Of a DNA stretch of 64,000 nt, positions 22,401 through 34,200 are shown piece after piece. Within the stretch, counting starts at the first letter, position 1, and each line of letters opens with the position of its first letter. Source of the stretch: Branchiostoma floridae (Eukaryota; Chordata; Leptocardii; Amphioxiformes; Branchiostomatidae); the NCBI RefSeq assembly GCF_000003815.2, contig NC_049982.1, positions 9,056,717 through 9,120,716 on the forward strand, written 5' to 3'. A program made the translations under genes and the position numbers. Under the pieces are notes generated by a model. It was given only the letters and a program-made list of their open reading frames with translations. It was not told the origin of the DNA and ran no database searches.

Positions 22401-24319
22401 AAATACTTAGTAATATAAAGAACTAGGTCGCCCAAGGCTCCCATGGGTACAATGTTCATCTACCAGGATATGTGCAATTAGAATTTCAATAGAGTGGTGT
22501 AGGTTGTGGCTACGGTGCAATAGTATCTCGTATCAGTGTACTATACTTGAATATAGTTGTCGGGAAATTTACTGGCCCGCTCGTCTCAGAGGAGCGGACC
22601 CCCTGCTTGGAGTATGAAGAGTACGGAAATTCAGATTCTGAGAGTTGAGAGAGAGAATCTCAGTAAAACATCTCTTGGAATGTAGCACGGCTCCTTTGTT
22701 TTTAAAAGATTTGTAAGTAAGTAAGACTTGTAAGTAGGTATTAAAGCTCAGCGGCTACCCTGCTTGGAGAGCTTCGAGCAGAGGTCCATGGGGTAGAATC
22801 GTGACCTTAAGGTTTCCCTTACTTGCATGACCGTTCGCTTCTGCCAGTCAGCGGTCTCCATCGACCTCTGGTGATTTTTCTCGTTCAAAACTTACAGGGG
22901 TGTTAGCTCGTTACTTCACTAGTACGAGGTTACATATACCTACCGATTATTCCAATTGTTATCACAGGTAAGTGTGCTGTATAACATCTGTTTGGGCTGA
23001 AACTCCTGTCTGAACTAAAAAAGATTAGATAAATAGTTACGTCTCTATTTTGGGTTCCTCTTACAAAACAGGCAGAATGGAGTGGCAAGGCCGATTGGGG
23101 TGAAAGTTGGGAACAATGTGATGTTTTTCAAGAAGTCACGGAACGGCTCTTGAAAGGCAAAGTTGGTGCTGTAAGGGGCGTGGAGTGAGGTTTAAATATT
23201 TAGCAAACTCAACAGACCGCGACGGTGATATTGACCAACGTTTCCAGCTTTTGAAATCTGTTATGTATGGGCAATCATCGAATCAATTCTCCTATAGATT
23301 GAGTATACAGCAAATGTTTTGATGTAACACAGAGAAAGTGCAAAATTAATTGCGCGTCATTCCTAATGTGAGGCTCGCTTTATGGCTGAGTTCACATTTG
23401 GACATGTTTGAGCCTATATATGTATTAGCTCACGTCAGGTTCTGAGTTTACTTCGTTTTCAGCATGGAGATTTTACGATTCGGAAGGCGCCACAAAACAA
23501 AGTTTTGTATAAAGCAGAAACCGACGGTAAACATTTTTTGTGTCCTTGAGATGTTATTGTTATTCTTTTGTTTAGTTTTCTTATGTTCTTTGCATGATTT
23601 ACTAATCCTGAAGGATGCTTGTTACTTTATGGTAGTGATGATTTTTTTAGCTAGCTTGTATCTTGACTTGTTGTGATTTTGTAAGGGCCTCCTTTGGAAA
23701 TCATTAAAGTTAACTGAAGGCACCACCCTGGAGATTCTTAAGTAAAAAATGAATTCACACACAATCACATCATAATCGCTATCTACGTAATGACGTCATA
23801 GAATCTCGCATTCCTCAATGCGCTAATTCATAAACGTCATGAATTCCCCAATTAAATGTTCGTCGACCTCCGGCCCGGAGACGGAAGAAAAAGTGTGATT
23901 CATGACATAATCTCATTTTTTTAAGTCAAGAAAATGAAAGTCAGCCGATCACAAAGCACTTTCTTCCATTAAAGGTGAAGGCAGCCGAGACTAGTGTAAC
24001 ATGATGCCGTGGAGCTGAGGCCCTAGGCCCCTCCCCCATCCGAGGGGGCTCTGTGAGTAATGCCCATCAGCAAAGATGAAGCTAGCTTGTTCTATATACT
24101 TTTATATAAAGTTTGGTCTTTTTGTCGAGACGCGCAGAGTGTAACCATTGGAAAGACTCAATATAAAAAAAAGCATGCTTAGGTAAATAAACGGAAGTTC
24201 TGCTGCAGTACCAAACTAACACTCTAGACGGCCCAAACAAAACCGACGTACCGACATACAAACCAAATGTCATTACAATTTATCCAGATGTTCGTTAAAA
24301 AATGACCGCAAATATCCGG

Positions 24320-24342
24320 ACACACACACACACACACACACA
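24320..24342. repeat. (CA)n microsatellite
   Basis: Pure CA dinucleotide run followed by imperfect CACACA. Confidence 0.95.
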
Positions 24343-25546
24343 TGTGCACACACAGGAACGCACACAGAAACACACAGACACACCAAAAATAATACCTCAA
24401 TGTTTCATGGAGGTGAGGACTGCAAAACAAGCGGGACCGAGTCTACTTCGTGAGAGACAGTGTGTCGAAGTTGCCAAAGGCGGGGTATGATGTTCAGTAC
24501 AGGAAGATAAATGACACTTCACCGCTTGTAAACAATATATTTGTCCCGCCTAAACATCACAATTGTGGATGTCTCCCAGGTCTGATGTCTTGACCTGCCA
24601 CCTGTACAATCTGCGGCGCCGCCTTTATCCTTACGGCACACATCGCAGTGACGTGGACGTGCTCAGGCGGACAGGCTGGCCCTGCACTTGTCCGGTGTCT
24701 CCCGGGGCAAGAATACAAGTCGACACCTCGGCTTCAACAAGTTCAATATTAACCGTACATTACCGGGACCACAGTGAAGGAAATGGTCTGCTATCACGTC
24801 AGTAGATGACATTGATATTTGTCATACTATATTCAAGAGTTGCAAGTAAAGTTCAGGGCTTTGTTCACGTCCGCAGCTTTTCTCACGTTCCAACGGCGCT
24901 TCAGTAACTAGTCTACTCGAAACGTATGGCTTTGATACACATGTCATGTACAAGTATAACCTTACGGTCGATCAACGGGCAAAGGACCTCCAAATCTTCG
25001 ATCGACATAGCTGTACCACCGTGATGGAGCTATCCATGGGTATATAGTCGAGTTTGTTTTTAACTTTAATTCAAATATGGATGTTTTGATATATTGGAGG
25101 AAGCGTCACTGACCTGATGTGGGCGTAAATGGGATGTAAAGACCTCACTTTGAGAATTGTTGTCTTTCTTTTCGCCTTGACTTTTAACTTTTAAGTTTCT
25201 GACGGCTATTAGTAATAAGAATCTCTACACAGGCACAGTTGGCAGTACACAATCAACACAACATAAAACTAGAAAGCGATTCGTTACTTTTTCCAACCAC
25301 AAAATCCTGCAACGTTATTCGCAGTACACTGTTGAGCTGACGTGTACTGTGTCTATAACATGTGTCATCTCCAACGTGCCATCCAAACCTGGCGAATTGG
25401 ACTAGCAATAGGCCAACAAGGCTTTTTTACGTGTATTAGCAATTTAGCATATATAGCGCGGCCCGTCACATTCTCTGGTCCAAGCCGCATGATGTTTCTT
25501 CGCTTAGTTAATGGGGCATTAAGGTATCTCGGTTGGCTAAATTGGC

Positions 25547-26070
25547 ATTTTGACCTTCCACTGTTTTCTTATTAATGAATTAAGAACGAATGGAGCTGTA
25601 AGGAATGTTGATAGATGGGCATGAAAGTATTCTAAATCTGATTTTTTGGGGCCAAATTGATGACGTCTCCATTTTAATTGCCTCTGATATTATTTTTTTC
25701 TATGACAAAATACACCACTTTGGTACATACCACTGTAATAAAACTTCGTTTTTCGTTGCATAATGATGAAAGCTACAAACTCACGGTTGCGCAAACTGAT
25801 ATCCACTAACGATCTGTAGTTATTAAGAATTAATTTTTTTTTAATGAGATGAAAACAAACATTTTCTAATTACTACAGATCATTAGTAGATATCAGTTTG
25901 CGCAACCGTGAGTTTATAGAAATATATCAATATCAGAGGCAATAAAAATGATGACGTCATCAATTTGGAAAAAAAATCAGATTTAGAATTATTTCGTGCC
26001 CATCTATCAACATTCGTTACGGCTCCATTCTTTCTTAATTCATTAATAAGAAAACAGTGGAAGGTCAAAA
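25547..26070. mobile_element. Foldback (long inverted repeat) element, about 525 bp
   Basis: The left arm 25547-25830 and right arm 25865-26070 are reverse complements over some 200 bp at roughly 90% identity by eye. For example, TTTTGACCTTCCACTG at the left end faces CAGTGGAAGGTCAAAA at the right end, and CTCACGGTTGCGCAAACTG near the centre is matched. The left arm carries about 75 bp extra (about 25700-25775). There is no transposase. Confidence 0.88.
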
Positions 26071-27568
26071 GGCTTTTTGACTCCCGGACTCGAATCCAAG
26101 CTAGCTGATGCACTTTTTGCGATATCTTTTTACCATTCATCACTATACTGTTGTGCATCCGTAACTGAACTGTTTCTTTACATACGTTTTTGCTTCTTGT
26201 AAGCCCTCCAAAAAGTTATGAAACGCTCGTATATGGTATCAGGGGGCAGCGATACGGTATGAAAATGCGACGACCATTTACAAAACGGACAACCGCGTTG
26301 GCGAGGTGGTCTACTGGTCTCTACTGGTCATTTGCGCCTGCAACGGATTGCAGATTAATATTTTGAAAGATCAAAGTCGCTGGGAAAGTCTTACTTTACT
26401 TGGATGCGATCAGAGTAGAACTGGATCTAGAACAGCCGGGATGGATTCCAGACTCAGTGAGATACTCCCACCGACCCCAGGGGCTGGGAAGTGGTCGGGA
26501 CAAAGTCGCAGGACGCAGGAAGGTTCTGTGAGTGTGTCATGCGTGCAGCCTACTCGATGCAGATCTGAGAGGAACGGTCTTTTTACGCCTTCACGTCTGA
26601 TTTTGCACACAGCGTCATACCATGATGGGCCTTACTACTGATCGAACTCACTGTGAAACAATATTTCCATTGTAATTGTATGACGATGTGCGCAAAGTTG
26701 GGAAGCGATTGTTACGGTGCCAAGGACTGGTCCGTACGCGATGGTTTTCTCACAACCACTTCGAATCATTCCAGGAGAAAGGAGGAAGGTCATGTATAAA
26801 AATTGACATTGAAAGCGTTACGCAAGAATTTGACTCTCTCCGCGCTCCACGCCCCTAATGCAAACTGTTAAGTTCACTTCACCCTGTAACATGTTGTCAG
26901 AACAGATGCGGATATGAGGAAGGTATTGACTGTTACATACAGTGAAACTGAAAGTATGTACACGTACGAAATTTTTCCGCTGGACTTAATGCGATACATC
27001 AAGCCCTGTATAACATTCGGATACTCCTGTCGATTTTTTTCGACAGATGAAGCAGGCAAACAGGCCCTTGCCGGTGGGTTCGTTAACCTGTTTGCCAGTG
27101 GCATGCACATGGCTTTTTATGGTGAAGAAGGGGTGTGCACTTCCTTCTCCACCCTCTTGTCTACTGGTGCACTATATATAATCAGGGACAAGAAATTCAT
27201 GCCATGTGTAAGACGGCCAAAGCAACCCTATATAACAGCATAAACCCATCACTAATGTTGGTGTAACCGTACTAATGTACATTCTTTCTCAGCAAAGTGT
27301 ATCGTTAATCAACGTTAACATAGTTGTCATACATCTTTAGTCAATCTATGGCATAGCCAAGTTGCAATATGCACTTAGAATTAAAAAGATAAAGCTTGTA
27401 TTCTGCATAAGCATACTTACACTTTACGCTCATCGCGGAGATTCAAAGAAGCATGCTGCATCTTCTGGCGCTAAGTAGAAGTCAACCGCTATATATCTGT
27501 AAGTGTTCCTTCATATTCTTTCCACTGGATTTGACACACTGAAATTCAAACACATGAACTTGACTTAC

Positions 27569-27588
27569 CTGAACTTAAGTCTGATCAT
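27569..27588 (-). CDS. Candidate upstream first coding exon of the ZIP gene
   Basis: On the minus strand, ATG ATC AGA CTT AAG TTC AG is followed by a strong donor GTAAGT. Spliced to the acceptor at 18221/18220 it continues in frame into the ZIP coding exon ([16 protein letters not shown]...). A GC-rich leader lies upstream, with a TATATATTGG near 27750. This is inference; the intron would be 9.3 kb. A rival donor at 18374/18375 (ATGAGTCG) is also in frame. Confidence 0.35.
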
Positions 27589-28261
27589 CTTGCTTCCTTC
27601 CCTGGCTCCTTAGGTACACCAAACGGCAAACTGTAACTCGTACTACTGCAGACTGCAACCCTGCGCTGCTCCCTCAGAAGCTTTCCGCTTGCTGCCGACT
27701 CCGTGCGGACCACTGTACTGACAGCGTGGGCAAACGACAGGAAAGTTGGCCAATATATACAACTCTCGAGGGAAGAGATCAATCTATAGGGCTCACTAAA
27801 GGATATCTAAATGAAATCTTTCAGATGATTAAATCCTTATCAAGTCCGCTGGGGCAACTTGTCAGTATGACGAAAAGTTACAAGTTGCGACTCGCCGGAA
27901 GCGACGGCAGCTCTTATAATGTGCCACAAAATTAAACGGCCAATGATAGCGTTTCTCCGGAACTTTCCACAACTGGGATGATACTTTTTGTGCCGGGAAA
28001 GGTGCACGTAATGAAATATGAAAGTTTTGGGGTGGGTATAGGCATATAACAGAAATAAGAGACGGGCTCCTATTTGATCCCAATGCAGTGCATGGAAGGG
28101 TATAAACTAGTAATATAAATTATTAGACTCAAATAGAAGGAAGGATAAAATAGAATAGGGTATACGTACAAAGTAAGAGGAACAAGTCTTGGTTCTTGAG
28201 TTTTATCTCCTTTTCGACCCCTCAACCTGTTGAGTGAAACAGCCCTGACTTAAAAACAAAG

Positions 28262-28348
28262 TGTCGTGTGCATTTGTTGCACACGACATTCTTCCAATTC
28301 AAATAGCTACACGCATGGTGGTTTTGCGTCACTGTAAATAGTGACGCA
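28262..28348. repeat. Pair of adjacent perfect hairpins
   Basis: TGTCGTGTGCA (28262-28272) pairs with TGCACACGACA (28278-28288), and TGCGTCACT (28325-28333) pairs with AGTGACGCA (28340-28348). A nested ACGTACGT palindrome follows at about 28383-28400. Confidence 0.8.
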
Positions 28349-29544
28349 GTAACGGCGTTGGTGAATCCTAACCCACTTGACTACGTACGTATAACGTACG
28401 TTTCATATTACACCAACAGGCCTCACCTATCCTATAACAAAATCTGTTACTAGATCTCCATTTATGTACAATGACACAAAGCAGGGATCAGAATTTACAA
28501 AACCAACAATGTAACATTACTTAAGGTTACGCCTTGCATACTCATAACAACGCACCTGACAGGGTGGCACACAAACCGAATGGCTCAGCAAGACTCGCCC
28601 CAATTCCAGACCTTTCCTTTGGCTTAGCTTAGGTCTTTAACTTGCCTACGTCGACATCAAGAGGGCTTTGTCGTCAGACTTAAAGACGTCAAACTTGAGA
28701 TGCGCAAGTTTACAGTTGCTCGAGTTGCTGGATACCTGTCACCCGCGTATCTTATTACCTGGATGTCTTACCTTCATCGACGTAACAACAAAAGAGTTAT
28801 CTGAATTAACAAAGGAACGCTAAAATTGGCGACGTCTTATTCAGCGTCTAAGCAACCCCTGTGCTGGAATGACACGCCTTTTCCATGAAACGCCACATAC
28901 AGACAGCGTGAACAACCGGCGGCCTGAAATCTATGCCGGGGAAGTCAACCACGGGAAGTCTGACAAAAGCCGTGCGATTCTGGGAGAAATGACGCCTCCA
29001 TGAGACCCAGAATGAAGTAAAAAGAACCCTTACAGAAGAATAGCATATAGCTGTGACCAGGTGGGATACCCGTGGCTAAATGTAGCAGAGTTGTCTCAAC
29101 ATTTGGGGGAGTTCTGAAAAGACCAGTTACCTGAGATAACACTAAGTGTCAGACTGGACATGCTTTGGTACCGAACAAGGCCACAGATGGAGGGAAAAGT
29201 CAGCAAGGTAACTATTCAATGGAATGGTTCTGTACACCGTTACAGTTCGGAGTAAATATTTCACGTGTTTTCCATGGCCTGTTGAAGCAAACACATAACA
29301 AAAGTATCTGTTGGCTCAAGTTTGCCCTGCGATTTCTCTCGCTTCACAAGATTAATCTTACATGGACACAATCTGTTTGAGCTTAGCCAACAATGATTAA
29401 GGACGGAGAGCTTTTGTGACATAACATTTGTGACATCGAAACGTCTATGCATTTAGTTTCAATACTCCTCTTTCTTCAATTCAATGCATTTCGTCCCACT
29501 TTCCTGTCTTTGTTTCTCTCTTGTTCATTATTCTATTTGACTAG

Positions 29545-29820
29545 ATTTCCCCACTTCAGATACTTGAATAGTTAAGAGAAATTTATATTCCTTACAGCTG
29601 CAGCTTTCGATAAACCAACTCTAACCAACCATACAGCTAGCTACATTTATGCAATTTTCAAGAAGCGAGGGGAAGTTGATTGTGCTAGAGTAGATAAGAC
29701 GTATATGCACATGGAAATGTATATGATTGTTTCCATTGTCACATGTATATGATTGTTACCATGTGACTTGTACTTAACACAGTGAGCAATAATGTGCAAC
29801 AAAGGTCTTCATTAATCAAT
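29545..29820 (+). mobile_element. 5'-truncated LINE 3' end, same family as 58464-59975
   Basis: This segment matches the 3' end of the minus-strand LINE in opposite orientation. Shared stretches include GATACTTGAATAGT, AGAAATTTATATTCCT, AACCAACTCTAACCAACCAT and GGTCTTCATT at the 3' end. It keeps only the last residues of the encoded protein plus the 3' UTR. Confidence 0.85.
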
Positions 29821-29984
29821 TGATTAATTAATTCATTGATTTATCCATTCACAGATTGATCATTTATTCATTTCCGAGTTCATACTCCATTCATTAATTC
29901 ACTTGCTGCCTTTCTTCCCCTATCGACTCTGATCTCCTGAATGGCATGAAACTACGTAAAACGCATCACACACTCGCACACTCG

Positions 29985-30098
29985 CACATCACGTCACATC
30001 ACATCACATCACATCACATCACATCACATCACATCACATCACTCCACATCACATCACATCACATCACATCACATCGCTCCACATCACTCCACATCACT
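29985..30098. repeat. (ACATC)n pentanucleotide microsatellite
   Basis: Long run of ACATC units with a few CTCC interruptions. Confidence 0.95.
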
Positions 30099-30766
30099 GC
30101 GATCCCTGGGCGCTTGACCCCAACTTAAGAGGTGTTGCCCAGTATTTAATACCATCAAAGTCAACGAGTGATCAAGTTTGTCATTCAGCGCCAGTCTTTG
30201 CCATTCAGTTAAGTTTTAGGCCAGCTATAAGCGACGCTTAGCAGTTCATGAATACAGTGCAGATTGTCAGTCCACATATCTGCAATGAGCCATTTGTCCG
30301 CTAGATGTCGCTTGCGAAGGCGAATACCTAAACCATACTTGATCGCTATCAGAGATGCTGTGTCAGTGAGACGAGGTGTTGCTACATTTTTTGTGCCATT
30401 TTGGACGCTTTCCCACACGAATTTCCACCAGGTAAGCCTTTTAACTGATTGCTATTGAACCGTTGATACATTTGGTACCCCATGGTGACAATTCGGGAGG
30501 TAAAAAGCCGTAATTTAGCTAATTTGTCGGCGTTGACAGCGCCAAGCTTGTGCTCGCTGATTTTCCCATCCGCCGTTGACCGCAGAAATTATACAGCAAA
30601 GGGCGGAGAAAGTCTGCTCTACTCCGCTGTGGGCTGTGAGAAGGCTGCGAAAGAAACCTGAGCTCGGCTTTCTCTGTCTCGTTCATAGGAAAGGCTGAAA
30701 ATGTCTGCAACTTGTACTTGTTTAGGGTTTGGCTCATCCAGTCTTTTGTCATTTCCTGTTTATTTA

Positions 30767-30782
30767 GGGGGGGGGGGGGGGG
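30767..30782. repeat. Homopolymer G run (16)
   Basis: Sixteen consecutive G. Confidence 0.95.
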
Positions 30783-31055
30783 CATGTTTTCTATCATTCT
30801 GTCACGTGAATATTGATATAATATTTATTCTAGGAGACTATCACAGTTTTCAACACTAAAGCTTTCAGGTAGAATTTATGTCGTCTACACCCTGATCGGG
30901 AGTTAGTCGTATCCATTCCAAACTGTAAAAAAATTATTGATACATTTTCTTTTGTTTTCAATTAGGGTATGAATGTAAAGTTAGGGTACACTATTACAAC
31001 TATAACTTGAATAAGTGCCACCCGTCTAAAGGATGCACTGTTAAGGTGGTATCTC

Positions 31056-31263
31056 ACTGCACTTGGGGCACTGGTACGTCACTGCGAGATTCGAAAGATT
31101 ACGAATTTCAGAGATAAAGAACAAATTTTCTTACGTTTTGTGTATTTTGTTGTCTTCCATTTAAGTCATACATTTCTGCATTATAGAAAAAAATGGCAAC
31201 AACAACACAACAGTGCCACAGTGAACGAACCCCACAGTGCAGCACTGGTGCCCCAAGTGTAGT
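31056..31263. mobile_element. MITE-like element with 20-bp terminal inverted repeats
   Basis: ACTGCACTTGGGGCACTGGT (31056-31075) faces ACTGGTGCCCCAAGTGTAGT (31244-31263), with three mismatches in 20. The interior is AT-rich and non-coding. Confidence 0.65.
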
Positions 31264-34200
31264 TAGATCAAAGGCAACAAAACCTCAGGGTCAGTGTGTC
31301 AGTGCCTGACCATTTAGCTTGAATCATGACCAGGGTCATATAGACATGTAACATTATGATTATCATGTAGATTTCAGTGTATGTCATATTTTTTTTAAAC
31401 TCTAATTATAAAGAGATTGGTTGAATGGTATATTTTGTCTTGGATTTTGTTAATAGAGAATGATACATTTGAAACTGCTGTCTTATCATCCACAATCAGG
31501 TTAGCTTTTCACACACAGGGAACTTTAAGGACGCCTGTTGAGGTCATAGATATTGAATTATTAGATGTCATTGTGCATTTTTGCGATATCAGGAGAAAGC
31601 TTTAGTATTAACCATAGAATTTTTTTCTATGGCGCCAAAAGCTGCCACTGTCTCGATATCATCATGATATAACTAGTCCTGATATAAAAAAAAAATTTCT
31701 ACTATGTAAAATTATGGATGTAATTTAAGTTTGCACTCAGACATTTACAAAAGGGTCAACCCAGAAGGTTCAGGGTTCAGCTTGTACTACATAGTACCTT
31801 CATGTGGTACTATGATCATCTCTCATGTCAACAACATTCCAGAAACAGTATTATGTCAGAACTACTTCACAGTGTGGAATTAAATAGCCATAACATATTC
31901 CTTCCTTTATATAGTTTATAAGTACATTTGATGTTTTTGTAAAATATAATGCCGAAGTATGCTGTCTGTCTGCACCAGAAATAATCTGTTCGTTAAGCGA
32001 CATTCTTACTCACAAATGTCGAAATATTTGTCTTGTAATCTGATCAGTACCATCTGTGGTTATCAATATCTGTGAGATATGGTAGATATGTACACAAGGA
32101 ATTCTTTGGGGTTTTAAGTCTCCTTAATATTGATACAAGTTGCAATCGTGTACGTTACTTAATGATTAGTTAATGGGAGAATTTGTGGATTGTAAGATTG
32201 AATATTCTGATGGAATTAATTAATTAACGAGCCATTTGTTCATGTAACGATATACGTGCCATGGCTACGCGTAATTCCACTTTCAAAAGAACGGACATGC
32301 TACATCACATCCAAGATATCAGTGTCACTGACGAAAACACTTGGATGCTAGTTGAAATGTCTGACCGTTTCCAAAATCATATCCAGTTGCTTGAGTAACT
32401 GCTTTTTTGGTATATCTTATTACCTGGATGTCTAACCTTCATCGACACATCCAAGATATCAGAGAGTTCGAACAAATTCACCATTTAGAAAATGTGTAGA
32501 ATGAAACATCAAACCTCAAGGGATGTAAACATCTGATTGTACATTCTCTAATCGTGTAGGGTTTGCGGTAATGTTTCCTGCCTAATACTGCAATGTGCAC
32601 ACTGATGCCAGACATGTCAGTGTACGCTGGCGCGTGCACGTTAATTTCAGCCGACACACGCTGTGCCGACCATGTAATGATGGCGTAATAACAGATGCCA
32701 AAGTGCGGATTGATGGGGGGAAGAAGACGCGGCCGTGAAACCCCCCACCCATACCGCTCGTTACCTACGCTCGCCAGCTGCATACATGTATCAAAATGTC
32801 GTTGGCAGTTACGACTTTGTCCCTGAAAACCGGCCAGTTGCGTCCAGTTGCGGCCAGTTGCCAAGTCTAGGGACGTGACGTAGCAGATGATGTCCAAATA
32901 CTTAAGACAGAAGTAAAGTGTTTCTGACACCAATGACGTCAAAGTGCAATATTTGTCTGGAGGTACGAACTTGGATGGTTTCATGTTGAAAATTCAATAA
33001 CTTCAGAAGAGGGTATATTTACTTTTAGTGCAAATGTCTGTGTTCATTGAATGATACTATTATGATTGATGTTATTGTATTTTGGTGTCGTAAACACTTT
33101 AACTTTAAGTATTCTCAGGTACACATGCTCGTACCAAGGACATCCCAAGCCCGTACGTGGGTGCAAGGAATAGGCGATTGTGTAAATTGTTATCAAACAG
33201 GTGTAGAAATTCACATGTAAATCTGAAAATTAGATGGGATATTCCATCAAGGGCATGGCTGTTAGTGTTACCATGGCAACATCATAATTAATTATCATTT
33301 TAGACTTAGAGGCCCCCATGTTATTTGGCTCATGAGGTAGATACACTTCCATGCTATATCAGTATATGGTATACTAACTAGTATTTTCAATTTGATGACT
33401 ATTTAATGAATGTAGCCTAAGATTTATATCAGAATATTTGCTTATATTATATACTATATATGGTGCAAGTGTCACCCAGCTGCCCTGAAATTGAGTTTGT
33501 TTCTAGTTCCTAACGTTGTCCATTTTCAATTCTGCGCTGGCTGATGGGATTACTCGTACATGTACCTGTGAGTGAGCCGTATGGTCAAAACTCAATCAGG
33601 GCCTGAACTTGGCTTTGTGCCTTCTGCCAGAAAGTTCAGGCAAAGTCAGGTCATGCATAATGCAAAGGGAGACACATGTACATGGTTTTATGATACACGT
33701 GTATTGTGACAGATAACTGCAGGAGTAATGTAGTATGTTATCTGCATAGGACTTTGGCATTGAATCATTAGTCTTATTTTGAAAAGTATATGGTGCCATT
33801 CTGCATTATCTATCGTAGGCGATTTTGATATATTTTGGATGGTCATTTGCAATCTTTACATTGATGGATTTGAAAATGTTGCAGTATTTATTGATAAGTG
33901 TATTATATGAAAATGCCACCTCCAACTAGCCGCAATATGTCAGCATGCATGTTTTTTCATCCCCCCACTCCATTCTCAGGTTTAGAAGAACCAATCTGAT
34001 ACATATCCCACAGTAGAAGCACACACACCAGACTAATTGGAATATAGATCTTTTTTCAGCCTCATCTATATTAATATGGTGGTACACCAGAGAGGAGACA
34101 GCTGTCTTAGGCGCACCACATCAGCTTCTGTTCCAGATGCCGTGGGTATTCCGCAGCCAGCGTAACTTTACGTGGATAGAATTTTTGCTTGATATGGCCA

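Larger units (their letters stand above)
18221..27568. other. Non-coding stretch upstream of the ZIP coding exons
   Basis: No protein-coding exon of a known family was found. It may be 5' UTR introns of the ZIP gene. Notable signals are a minus-strand donor at 18374/18375 (ATGAGTCG|GTAAGA), a CpG-rich patch at 21540-21620, and a plus-strand GC-rich patch at 20760-20860 with a donor (ATCCG|GTAAGC). Repeats at 22295-22400 and 25547-26070 are listed separately. Confidence 0.35.

Noticed and set aside
26080-26110. Possible tRNA T-arm (GGATTCGAGTCC on the minus strand)
   Set aside because: No matching A box or cloverleaf nearby.
32478-32984. 168-codon minus-strand open frame
   Set aside because: No recognisable domain, no splice or promoter context, atypical composition; probably chance.
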